From Styela clava (Eukaryota; Chordata; Ascidiacea; Stolidobranchia; Styelidae): a DNA stretch of 64,000 bases. The notes under the pieces were generated by a model that saw only the letters and a list, made by a program, of their open reading frames with translations, searched no databases and was not told the origin of the DNA. The position numbers were made by a program, and so were the translations under genes. Where the stretch lies: the NCBI RefSeq assembly GCF_964204865.1, contig NC_135259.1:11480974-11544973 (forward strand), in the 5' to 3' direction. Positions 26,191 to 38,600 of this stretch are shown here, piece by piece (position 1 is the stretch's first letter; each line of letters begins with the position of its first letter).

Positions 26191-28198
26191 TTAATGATTT
26201 TTTTTGTCTTAATTTTTGCAAGGCTGTTCTGCATTTTGTAATATGGTTGTGTAAACTGTCAATAAAAATCCGAAATTAATTTGGTAGTTTCGTTCTGAGT
26301 TGTTTTCGCACAAAAACGAAACAATATACACTATAGTTGTTCCTTGGAAAAGTTCGCTTTTAGATTCCCAATCGTATCAAAGTCATGGGAGTTGGGTAAT
26401 CGATATGCTAGGAACAAAGTTGGGTTGGGGCCAGTTGAAGATGATATGAAGGAGTCCGTCTACTTTATCCATGCTGGAAGTAAATGAAAAGTAAATATAG
26501 GAAACGGTACCCTACATCCACAATCCTGGGACGATACTCGATAACCCTCTAGGTACATCGTTTCCTCACCAGATTGTGGAACATAGCGTATTATACGTAA
26601 TAGGTTATGTATAATAATATAAGGTTCAATAATTCTAGTTCCAGTACAAATGGAATACTTGATTTATTTTGTCTAGTTATTATTTATTTCATATAAATTT
26701 TTGTGTTTATATTTGTAAGTTTATCAATCATCATAGCAAAAATTTGTTTTACCTAACTTGAGCGTTATTATTTATCCTAGATTTCGTTTTTCATTAAATT
26801 TGATTGATGACAACACAAATCAACCAACAGCCAATTGCGGTCGACGAAAATATCTTGAATGAAATTTTCTGATTCAATCGGCAGTTTTTACTAAAACATC
26901 GGGATTCGGAATTTTTAAATGTTGTTTTACATTCAAAATTTATTTTGTGTGGCAAAAGGATGACATGCGAATTACCTAAGCCTATTATATGATTTTGATA
27001 TTTCTAGATTCGTATATGGATTCAGCCAACAGGTTGGTTACTTGAGTCAACGCTAGCGTAAAAGCTTAAAAGATCGTAACATTATTCTAAAAGCCTAGCC
27101 TTTAAATGAACTCAGTTTGTAAAAATCGGTGTCAAATATTGGTTTCAAATATTTAAAGCGCTTATCGGGAATCAATATCCTACCATGAGTCTCCGTATCA
27201 AGTGTGGAAATTATATATAGTTTCTCTCACAATCCCGTTTAAAGCGATAGGTAAAGGAAAATAATATTAAAGTATAAATAAAATTAATAACTAAATCATC
27301 CACTGCGAAAATACGGAATCTAAAATATTTCAACAGAACAAGGTGTTCCATCAATAATATATATCGTATCGTGTAAATAGAATAATATATTTTGAATTAA
27401 GGCTGATGATCACTATTGAAAATCCTGTAAAATTTGTGGGAATTCTCGGACACTTTCTCAATGTACTCAATCGAAACAACTGCGCTATTTAACATGTATT
27501 TGTCAACACACAGTTTGGTGATCCATCGGTGGATTGGATGTCTTTATTTTAAGAGCAGTGTTGGATAGGCGTTAAATTATAAATCGTTTCAATTACAAAT
27601 TACAGTCCCAATTACAATTGAGATGATGTTAATATAAAAACTTGATGGGGGTATTTTTTGAAAATTGATACTTTATTTCACTTTCTAGATACTGTATCTC
27701 ACAATATACCACGTAAATCCATTCTCATTGATAATCGCTCGCGTCCGCACCATTTTGGGTCCGAAATAATTCACTGATTTTGTTATCTTGCCATTAAAAG
27801 AAAACGAATAAAGTACTTTAATGTGGTGTTGGTGTCGCTTTACACTTAAATTCAGAGATTGGGATTAACGCCATAAAACGTCAACAAGCCTATATAACTC
27901 GTGCTGATTAAATAAAGATTTCTTCCAATTGTTTCAATTTATTACCGCGAGACCCGACTATATTAATTAATTGAAATATTTATCAAAACATTGACTTGTA
28001 TAAAATGGCATCTTTCGGACGTTTAAAGTGTGGTTGTTGATAAAATTTGTGGAACCAAACACGTCTTGTGGCAATATTGCATTTGCACATGCCTTGGTTG
28101 ACGGTACGTAACATACATATCAAAATTCTTTGACATGGCGTAACAAGTCTATAAATAGCTCATGGAGACACAGACATTTTGAACCGAAATTACCGTAA

Positions 28199-28579
28199 TA
28201 CGCCGTATGTTCATATCTTGAAATAAGATACAATAGAGAATGCGTTGCCACTCAAGCGTACGGGATACAAACGGGAAAATTTTCTAACGTATGGGGTGAT
28301 GTTTACAAGGTGTTACGTCCAATTTCAAATATGTACAACGCAATTTCAGCTGCTAGAGTAAGAGATAGAATATTTCATGATAAATTCCCCATTACAAATT
28401 ATTTCGAATGCCATACCATGGAAATATCTAATTTTATTAGTATACACGCCAAGTCTGATGGTGACGGTTTTTATGAGGAATTTTTTAAAGATAAATTGCT
28501 CGAAGCAAGGTTACACGCTCTCAGATGTGAAGAACGTATCTTCAATCGGAATTACGTGCGACTACTGAGGGAAACTTAA
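28199..28579 (+). CDS. Unrecognised ORF, possibly a last coding exon
   Basis: The frame is open from just after a TAA at about 28196 to the stop at 28577-28579. It has no clear upstream ATG; the first good internal one is at about 28331. The peptide is not low-complexity and ends in a charged, helix-prone tail (KDKLLEARLHALRCEERIF and following residues), which is unusual for random AT-rich DNA. A GTACGT donor-like site lies upstream at about 28107, but no matching acceptor and phase could be fixed. No family recognised; it may be spurious. Confidence 0.35.
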   Translation, partial: YAVCSYLEIRYNRECVATQAYGIQTGKFSNVWGDVYKVLRPISNMYNAISAARVRDRIFHDKFPITNYFECHTMEISNFISIHAKSDGDGFYEEFFKDKLLEARLHALRCEERIFNRNYVRLLRET

Positions 28580-29622
28580 TAGATTAAAGGTGATGTAATA
28601 CACGCCAGCAATAAAACTAAAAACGATAGGATATTATCATGTCGATTTGCCGTCGCATTTACCATCTTGCCAAATGATCTAATCTGATTACGATTGTAAC
28701 GGATTTATGTTCAATGTGTTCGAAAATTGGTTTTGCAGTGTAGTTACCGTGTTTTAATTTTTCATAAAAATTTTATTTACAATCTATTAATTGTTATGCT
28801 ATGTCGCCAATTATATAATGATCTTTACAATAAATAATAATCTTTTACTTGCTAATTGTTGATTGTGCGCAAAGTAAGCTTACATTTACAATGCAACAAT
28901 TATGGTCTATACTTTCACATAACTTGGTGCCACTCGGACTCGAATATATATTACAGAAAAATTTGAAACTTGCATCCAAAATAATGCATTTTGTTTAGTT
29001 GTGCGTAGCAAGTGAAAGTATAAATTTAGGGGAAATCTGGCAAAAGAAATTTTGCTGCGGAATGTAACTGCAATCGTATCTAATCAAGTGGTTATGTTGT
29101 GTCTAGATGGAAAGTCCGGAACTTTTTAATTCCAGTTAACCTAAATAGTCTATTATTCAAAGACTTGATGAAAAAAATTTAAAACGATAATTTGTGATAT
29201 TTAAAAAATCTCCCCCAAACTTTTGAAAGCAGCTTAATGCGAAATATTATATTTTTACAAATATAAAATGTTTCAAACAACAATCTTACTTAATTAATAG
29301 ATTGTTTTTGTGAGTTACTATTTCATGTTTTCTTTTATAATAAAAATATTAATTGTATTTTTGTTTAAATCTGCTCAATGGAATGAACAATGTCCTGTTA
29401 AGAAAGTGGCAAAGAATAATAATTTTTTGATACATTGTTGGTACGATAGAGTGGTTATAAAATGTACAAAACTAGATTTAATGTTATATTTGTCTGGGCA
29501 TATGATCTGCCTGAAATGAGCTACAGTAATCATTTTCTGATGAAGCATGCAATGAAAAGTATCAAGCTTATGTATTAATATTTTAATATAATCCAACCCA
29601 AATGAACAAAACAGGGAAAATT
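28580..29622. other. Intergenic, no gene seen
   Basis: AT-rich spacer between the 3' end of the multidomain minus-strand gene and the 28199-28579 ORF. It holds only short overlapping ORFs. Confidence 0.5.
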
Positions 29623-32600
29623 TCAATAAACTTCGTTAATTGAACAGCCGAGTAATTCAAATCTGATTCCAGGATGATTCTTCCAGTCAAGAAGAACGAC
29701 TTTGACAAAACGGACTTTATATACATCATCAAATATTATTCTTTTGTGAGAAGTTGAATCGTGATTTCCCTCAAAGGCCTGAAAAACATTTCTGCTTTAA
29801 AGATGTTATGTATAAACGTTTGCACAAAAATAGTATCGGGCACTTTGCCTCTTTTTAGCTTTGGCTTTGAAGTAAGCATACAAGCATTTTTAAGTATATT
29901 TGTAGAGCAGATACCAGGAATGAAAGCAAAATGATTTCAAGTCTTGGGTTTTACAAATTTTGTTCTGATTAATTGGGCATAAAAGGAAAAAGTTTTTTTT
30001 CAGACGATTGTCTCATGTACTGACAAAAAATACCTTTTATTCAACACTCAATGCCAAAACTTTTCAACCTCTTGCTTCTCTGTGAACCTTGTGGGCAACT
30101 TTTGTTATCTATATTACATTTAACGATACAACAAAAATATATCATATTGCAAAAAATTTTGATGATATGCATTGTCTGTAGTTTTTTAAAAAGTAAAATT
30201 TCAACCACAGACCTCTTCAATTGTTTTCCATACAATATTGTCCAGACTATATTTTACTTGGAATAATTTTGTGTAAACGGAGTATCGATAATAATTTCCC
30301 CCTGAAAGAAAGATTGAAACTTGATAAAAAAAAATTATCCATTTCAATTGCCCAATGTTTCATTGTTAAACCAAAAAAAAAATGAAACAGAAAATGAAAG
30401 CAAGCATATGCAAAGAGTACAAATGTATAAAATAAAAGAAACAAAAATGCAAGTAAAAAGACTTATTATACATTACTGTTGTCCCTAATCCACTGGGAAA
30501 CCCCAATTGTAGATATCGGGTTCATTTTATATTATTCACCTTCAAAAGTCCCACTCCCAAAGTATAGAAAATTTGTGAAATTTTTATCCATACATCAAGT
30601 AGCTTCGTTTAGAGATTTGTTCCATGCAATTATGGAATATCGTGGATAATTAGGTTGGTAGTATAGGAACGAAGTGAAAAGTTCAGAACATAGAAAATCA
30701 CTTAAAATGAGACAATTTAGTATTTGAGCAGTAATTTTGTGGAAGAATACCACAGGCCGATAAGAGACAGAGTTTTAGTGACAATGATTTTTTTCAACAT
30801 TGCAAACAAAAGATATACCTTGAACGATGATTCCATTTATGTATTGTTCTATTAGCAGATCAACCGTTATCCAAGGTTCAAGATCGTTCTTATCAGCCAT
30901 CCATAAATTAAAGTCGGCGTATTTATTTGTCGGTCCATCCAATCTTCCAAACCGTGGCCATGCTGCTGTGTAAGAGGAACATCGATCACAATTCAATCCG
31001 TGGACGGAGGAGGCAGTGATTTGATCGTCGTGAATATAAAAACTCTCCATTCCTAATTCATTGCAACAATCTTAAAATGAAAATAGCTTTTCTAATGAAC
31101 TTGCAATTTTATATAAATATTAACTTTAGCTTTTATAAATATCAGTTCAATCAACGTTATAATAAAACGCAATTTCCAACACTAATTACTGTCTGCGAAT
31201 TACGGTTCGCAACAATGTACTTTGAGTCACCTTAGAAGAAATGACAAGATAACCGAGAAACAAAGAGTAAAATAACTTTAATATTCCAAAAAGATATGTT
31301 CAAGAAATTATGTTTGTACGAAAATTTTACAAACGAAACGTCTAAATCGGAGCGCACTGCAAAACTTCACAGTAGCTTCTCAAAAGTCGAGGCGAAAGAG
31401 GTATATTTACAAGCACCATTGTCTTGAAAGAAAATGCAGACCTACTTACCACAAGAAGAACAACCATATAGTTCTATTCTTACGGCTGGTCTAATGTGAT
31501 ACTTTTTTGGGTGTATTCGGAAGTAACAGCCTTCTACATATTGTTTGAATATAATTTTTGAAGACTTCATTGCATTGGTATTTCCTTCATATATTTCATT
31601 TTGCTTGTTCCATTTATTTCCATCTTTGCTCGTGGAAATAGAAAATTCGGTTGTCCAGCTATTGTATCTGTTCCAATTTGCTCCCTAAATTAAGTAGTAT
31701 TTGAATGTAGGCTAAAAAAAGGGAAAAGTTTTAAGGTAAAATTTTAACACTTACTTGAATAGAAATACCAGTAATACGCATCGAGTCCAAAAACAAAATT
31801 TGTAACCATGGATTTTTGTCATCATCTCGCGGAACCCAACTACCACCCCTGTAAATAAAGGAAAAAGAAGCTCATTTATTTCACTTTTATGCATACTTAA
31901 GAGTACATTTTATCTGACATTATAACATAAATCTATATTTGAACAGATTTCTTATAAACCTAACACCCAGTTCCTTAAACGCGCAATGGGTACCGAGAGA
32001 ATCACGGTTGAGGTTGGCAACCGACCGATCTCAAATTTAGCCTTATTACTTTTTAAATAAGCAATGATTTCAAAACCTAAATATATCATGTAGCGGGTAC
32101 GTTTCAGTTTGCTCTTTTAAATTGATTATTTGATTCCCGTTCACGAAATCGGTATGTAGTCTACATCTTGTTTTTTTCTTCTTACATTTGAATAACAGTT
32201 TCACCAAAGATGATTGAAAATAAGAAATTCGTACTAACCATCCACGTTGGTTGAGCCTTCCGCGAGTAGCAAGATACGATATGTACCAAGGCATACCAGA
32301 CTGATATTCCGAAGAAGCAGTTATTTGAGAATCAGATATGAAATGTGATTCAAGACCAAGTGGAGTAATGCATTCTGAATTGTATCAAAATATATATAAC
32401 TGTGCAAACTTCAGATACGCTAAACTAAACAGAGCATGGTGGAGACATAAAAATGAGCGGTTGGCCTACTTGATACAATATATCTACAGAGACTCTCGGA
32501 TAAGTTTTTTATCTAAAATTTCTAATCTGTTAAATTAGAAATCAGAACCTTGGGTGTAGCTGATCGATAACAAGATTTGGTTCTTCGCGGCTTCTCTTCC

Positions 32601-35600
32601 CCAGTAAAACTATAAATATCATTTCCTCGTAAATTGTGTACGATTTTTTTTACTGATTGGAAAAATCGGAAAATTAAACTTGACTTGACTCATTACTGCT
32701 AGAAAACAAGGGCTTACTTTTTTGGCAAATATTGCCAACATAGCCTTGTGGACATTCGCAACGAAAATTACAAATTTGGTTGACACATATACCTCCGTTT
32801 GTACAAGGATTATTTTCACATTCGTCTGAAATGAAAACAAAAAAGTTAGACTATTTATATCCCAACGAATCAGTGAATAAAACGGCGACCCGACCAGACA
32901 TGATTAAAATTTTGATTAATATATAATCCGCTCGACCTGCTCGAGTTAAACGAAAAGGGTACCAAATATTAAGTTATGTTAACTGTAACTGTAATGTACA
33001 GTATAATATCAACCAGTATTTCAAGGACAAACGTATTTTCACACACCAACAGATACCATAGTTTAATTCTATATCTAGGAATAAAAAAATTGTGAAAGGA
33101 TGCAAATAAAACTTAATATAATTACTTATATCAATTTCACAATTCTTTCCTGTGTATCCACACTTACAATCACATCTATATTCAGTTCCATCAACTGATT
33201 CACAAATTCCATCATGTTGACATGGACTGGACATGCACGGATCATCAAGATCCAAGGTAAATCTAAACAAAGGTCAACAAAATTTCGGTATTGTTTAATT
33301 GATTGTATATGATATAATACATTTGACACAACCAACCTACACAGTGAAGCATACGCGCTTTTCGCTGTGTCAACTTCCGCGGTAGAATTTGCTCTTAAAA
33401 CATCTTCTATGCATTGCAGTAGAATTATATCTTGATTGTTTCCAAGACCTTCTTTGCAGACTTTATTCTGGAACAAATTTTCTAGATGTATTTGGCATGC
33501 TTTCTTAGCCCAACTGGTTTGAGTGTCATCAGCATATGAAAAGTATGTAAAATCCAGTAAGCTGAAAATATAAAGTGGTACAAAATGAGTTAGAAAGATT
33601 TTATTAATGTTGAAACGTTTGGAAAAAGTCAAATATTGTGCAATGTGCCGGTAACAATGTAGTAGACTAGCATACGCTCCTTTATTGTTACAAACCCAAC
33701 TGCAAGGTATTGTCTCAATAGATACTTTTCTACAAATTTTCAGTGTTTGGCCAATTGTGTTTATTAGACCTTTATATATGTTTTTAAAATACGGAATATG
33801 TGAAACAGTCTATATTTACCTGTTGAATTCACATGAATCTGAGAATTGTTGGCATAATGGAATCACAGGGGCGTTTGAAGGTGTCCAAGAGATTATTCGA
33901 TCTTGTTTCAAGAATTCGGAGTTTTCCGTTTTTATATGAATATCAGGACCGCCTGTTTGCAATATTGGATTAAATTATATTGATGCTTTATTATTTATGA
34001 TGTGATTTTATTGAATCGTTGATAAATCATATAAAGACGATACAGTTTATGACAAGCAGCGTTAAGTATAATTTCCCTGAACCCCGAGTTTCGAGTAAAG
34101 TTTGAATCCCAGAATAGTCACAAGTATAGAGTATTTTATAGAAAGGAATGAATATGAGACTTGAAACTTTCATCTTGTACCCGGCCAATATAGTATTTTA
34201 CAGCAAACCAGGATATACTCTTGTATTAACAATATTTACTCGGAATTAACACGGCCTATTTTACGTTATTGCTACAACAAGCAAGTCAATTTTCAATTTT
34301 TTCAATACAACACTAGACAATATCGTATTTTAAATTTTCTAATAAAAGCCCCTTTTGTTAAAACATATAACAGCATTTCATAAACGATTCATGTCAAATC
34401 TGTCATTCAACAAAGTTTTTGATATCGTTGTTGTATAAATAGATATGAAATCAATTATTGAAAATATTTAACAAACAACGGTAATGAGTACATATGGTAT
34501 TGATCAGTATACTGATATACATATAATGCTTACCGGGTATTAAGTTATGTATGATGTCTCCGTGACCTTCATCAAAATTCCATAAGGACAATAGCTTTGG
34601 TTCGTATGAGTTTTGATCATGTCGTATACTGTTAACTCCAAAATTAATTCCGAAATTTTGTAAGGTTTGAAACTTGGTTAAAACCCTATCCCATATTCTG
34701 ATTTCATCTATTGTTCCACTGAAACCAATCAGATCTTTTGAAGGGGTTTGATTTGTATCTGCAAGAAGAGGAAAACCAATATATCACTTCAAGAATAAAT
34801 TAATACCTCGTAAATTTTGCTATTTTTTCCTGTATCCATGCATCATGAACCAGCATGCTCAAGGAAGAATTACGACGTTGCACAACCATATTATAATTGG
34901 GTCATATTTTAAGAGCACATTCAATAAAATGTACTTTTTCAACCTTACATATATATACCTCATTGTTACAGAGAGCCGTGCACATACATACCTTCGCTTC
35001 CTCCGCCTATTGTGATATATCCAGAAGGTGTGAAGCAATCTATCCCAGTAAATATGTTACTTTCATAAACGATTCCCGTTCTAGTTGTATAATAAAACCA
35101 AATGTATTTGCCAACATCTTTACAATTTATTGATAACATTATCCAATCAGAACTTGCTTCGTCTTTGAGTATACCAGTTTCCGTCCAATTCTGACCGTTA
35201 ATTCGAATTTTGATGATGCTCGCGTCAAAGGAAAGATCAAATTTACCTCCTTTATCAGAACCTACAAAATAATACACAAATTTTTGGGTAATATGTTTCT
35301 CATGAAAGGATAAGATGAGATCGTTTTGTAATATTGGTGGAGAAATCGTCGTCAATTAAAAAAGAGAAGAGAAATTGTCTCAAAAATTTTTTTGGCGCTT
35401 TCATATCAGTTACATTATAATTTAGTCATAATTCTGTAGACATTATGTTTTTTATACCGTTATTCCGTAAATCTTTTTGTTGCATTTTTCTGTTTGTTTG
35501 GTATTTTGTGATAGAAGCGAATAAAACTTGGGATTATCAACGAAGGTTGGAGTGACGTATGAAAATAAATATATGTAAAAGTTGATAAATATAAAAAACT

Positions 35601-38600
35601 TTATTTTGTCACCTGAATGATAGGAAAAGAAATTTCCATCAGATTCTTTCTTAACATACATTTCATAAGTGATTCCATCATTGTTTCTCGATTTCACATA
35701 GTTTTCTATTTTACCGGAGTTTACCAAAATGTAGCCGCCTTGTTTCTTTGTTTCTAATCCCTGATGTTGGGCGTGGATTCTAATAATTATTGTATCAAGT
35801 GATTGTTAGTCAATATTAAACGTTAAACCAAGAAACATCCAGTACCGTCAACAAATTTCCTTGATTCGTAATTAATATCTGCACAAGTGTTCTTAAAAGT
35901 GCTTTTTATTTTTCTGAATCTTAAATTGAAAATACCTCAAACTATTTCCAGCAAAAGTAAGTGTTCTCGACTCCACATCGCCATTTTCTTTGTTGTAAAT
36001 AAAACCTGATTTTTCTTTGGCTGATAGTGAGCACGACTTAACGATATCTTTGAGAATGTTACGACGTGAACCGTTTTCAAACTTATTAACATTTAAATTA
36101 CTCAATGTATAGTTTCCATTGATATTTGCAAATTTCACGTTGCTTTTGTCACATGTGACGTATAGAGCCAGTCTATTGTTAACCATATGAATCCTGACAT
36201 ATTTGCAGAATAACTTTTTTCTTGATGTAATTTTCTTCGAATTACTTGCTTCCAATTCAATCCACGAATCTGAAATCCTCCATAACAAAACATCGTCATT
36301 GATGGGGATGCCCTGTTCTTTCCCAATTTGAATATCAACTGATTTGCCACCAATTTTAATGGTTGGTTTGGAGCGTTCAATTGATGCATCAATAGTGATA
36401 TCAAGCCCATTGAATAGTATCCAAATTTGATCAATGTAGAATCGCAATTCGCCTCGAATATCTGAACGTGGAATCTAAATATGTTTCAATGTTGCGAATA
36501 ATTAGTTTGTGATTTTTGCACAGTCAGTCACGTCGCTGCTTTCCGCGACATTTTTCTGACACAATGTCATAACAATTTCTGGAAGGTATGCTGTAAGGCA
36601 GGGGTCGGCAACCTTTTGTCGCTCGCGGGCCAAAATCAAAGGTTGCAAGTCATTGGGGGACCGCACATGTTTTTAGAAAAAAAAAATTAAAAATTGAATG
36701 GATGACCAATGAATCACATTTTATCACACAGATCAGAAGTTAGCTTTTGGGGAAGGCGCGAAGACTGACTATTTGAATATTTTTTGCACAATTCAATCAT
36801 TCGCACTTAGCATCAACTTTTCTGCTTTTTGTTGCCATTTGTCTAAATTATAATTAAATTATAGGCTCATTGAACGAGTTATTGTGAATTATATACTTGG
36901 TACGTTATAATATAATTTAGTCTACACGTAAATTCTTTTGCGTAAAGAACATAATCGACAAAACAGCTATAATTTGTTACTATAATTCAGTGAAGCGTCG
37001 CGGGCCGGATTATATTGCTCCGCGGGCCGGATCCGACAGGGGGCCGTAGGTTGCCGACCCCTGCTGTAAGGTATTGCTGTAACGATATTTCTGCGCATTT
37101 TCCAATAAGGGAAAAGCTGGATTACTTCGTTGACATATATATTCCGAGTTGATTTATGGTCGAATATTTTATGATGATCAATTGATTATAATTAAACAAC
37201 TAACTAAAAATTAGCAGTCAGGTATAAAAAAAGATAATCAGATTCTTATTTGATAAGTTGTTCAAGTTTAGGGAAAAAATTGAAAGGAATTTTAATAGAA
37301 ACCACATAGATCGGGCAAATCTAGTAATAACCTAGAAAATAAATTTGTTAGAATACACAACTTACTCAATCACGGTTGTATTTGCACCAAGTTTCCTTAT
37401 GTTGGTATTGTGTTTTGAGCATTGTACACTCATTTTTTATGGGAATGATAATGAATTTTTATGGAATAAGTCACATATATAGATGGCAATTAACGATCTC
37501 TATATAGTGATAGAACAAATAATAGCTAACTAGTTTACATTTTAAGAAGTCATTTACAGTAATATTCATCATATTTAAAGCTTACCTGCCTGACATACAC
37601 AACGAAAAGTTCGACTTCAACAAATTTGAATTCACCGTAAATTGGTAGATCGTATACAACTCCATCAAATGTAGTATAGTGACCATACCCATACCCTGAT
37701 GATGTCACATATTTTAATTTTTTATTGAGTTCCAAAATATACAAGCTGCAATCTTGCCCGACATATGCAAGAGCACATCTAGTACAATTGCTCGTGAAAT
37801 CATAATTCATTGGACAAGAGCACTTTCCAGTTGTTTGATCACAAACGCCAACGCCTCCACATGGACGATCAACTCCTCCTGGACAAATATATGTACATGC
37901 GTTGCCGAACCAACCCCGGTCGCAAATGCATTTGCCTGAAATAAGATAAAGAGTAATAAGGGTAAATTGAAGCTAAAATTTTTTATTTTTATTTGCCATA
38001 CCCTCTTCAGAAGTCTTCCCTGCGTAGCATGGATGGTCAGCATCCTGATGACACAAAGGTGGTGCCATGTCTCGAGGCATCGTGTCACAGACGAGATGTA
38101 TCGGTGAAAAACTCGAGCACAGAGACTTTTGACAATAATTAGCATACTGTTTAAGTGAATTCACCGCTTTATACACATCCCCACTTCTGATACAGTCATT
38201 CAAACACGTTATAAAGTAATACTGTAGCACAGCAGGAGCAAGCTTATTGCCACATTGAGATAAAATGCCGTCGTGGTAAATAATATCCTGGCACATTGAT
38301 TCTGCTTCGTATAAAAAGGTAATGTTTGGTTCGTAATATTTCGTGGCAAATTGCGCTCTTTTTGAACTTTTAGGGCATATTTCCCAAGTTGGTGCTGATT
38401 CGTCATATCCAACCAAATACAAGTAGTTTTCAGAAGTCAAATCAGCAGCAACATGACCTTGACCTAAACATATGAAGAAAGAAACTATGTTAAATAGGGT
38501 TTGTAATTTGCAACTTTGTATTGTTCAATATTTGCATTTGTGTGCGCCTGTCAAGCAATAACTTTTGTCTCGTTATCTAATCCAGCAAAGTGTTGCAAAA

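Larger units (their letters stand above)
21819..28198. other. Long gene-poor interval
   Basis: About 6.4 kb of AT-rich DNA without a convincing coding exon. Visible structure is limited to the 147-bp direct repeat at 23422-23709 and the (AT)n run at about 26168-26189. A short open stretch at 26505-26640 was considered and not called. Confidence 0.5.

Noticed and set aside
26505-26640. Open plus-strand stretch resembling an exon (VPYIHNPGTILDNPLG)
   Set aside because: Short, no good acceptor or donor pair, and no neighbouring exons in a compatible phase.
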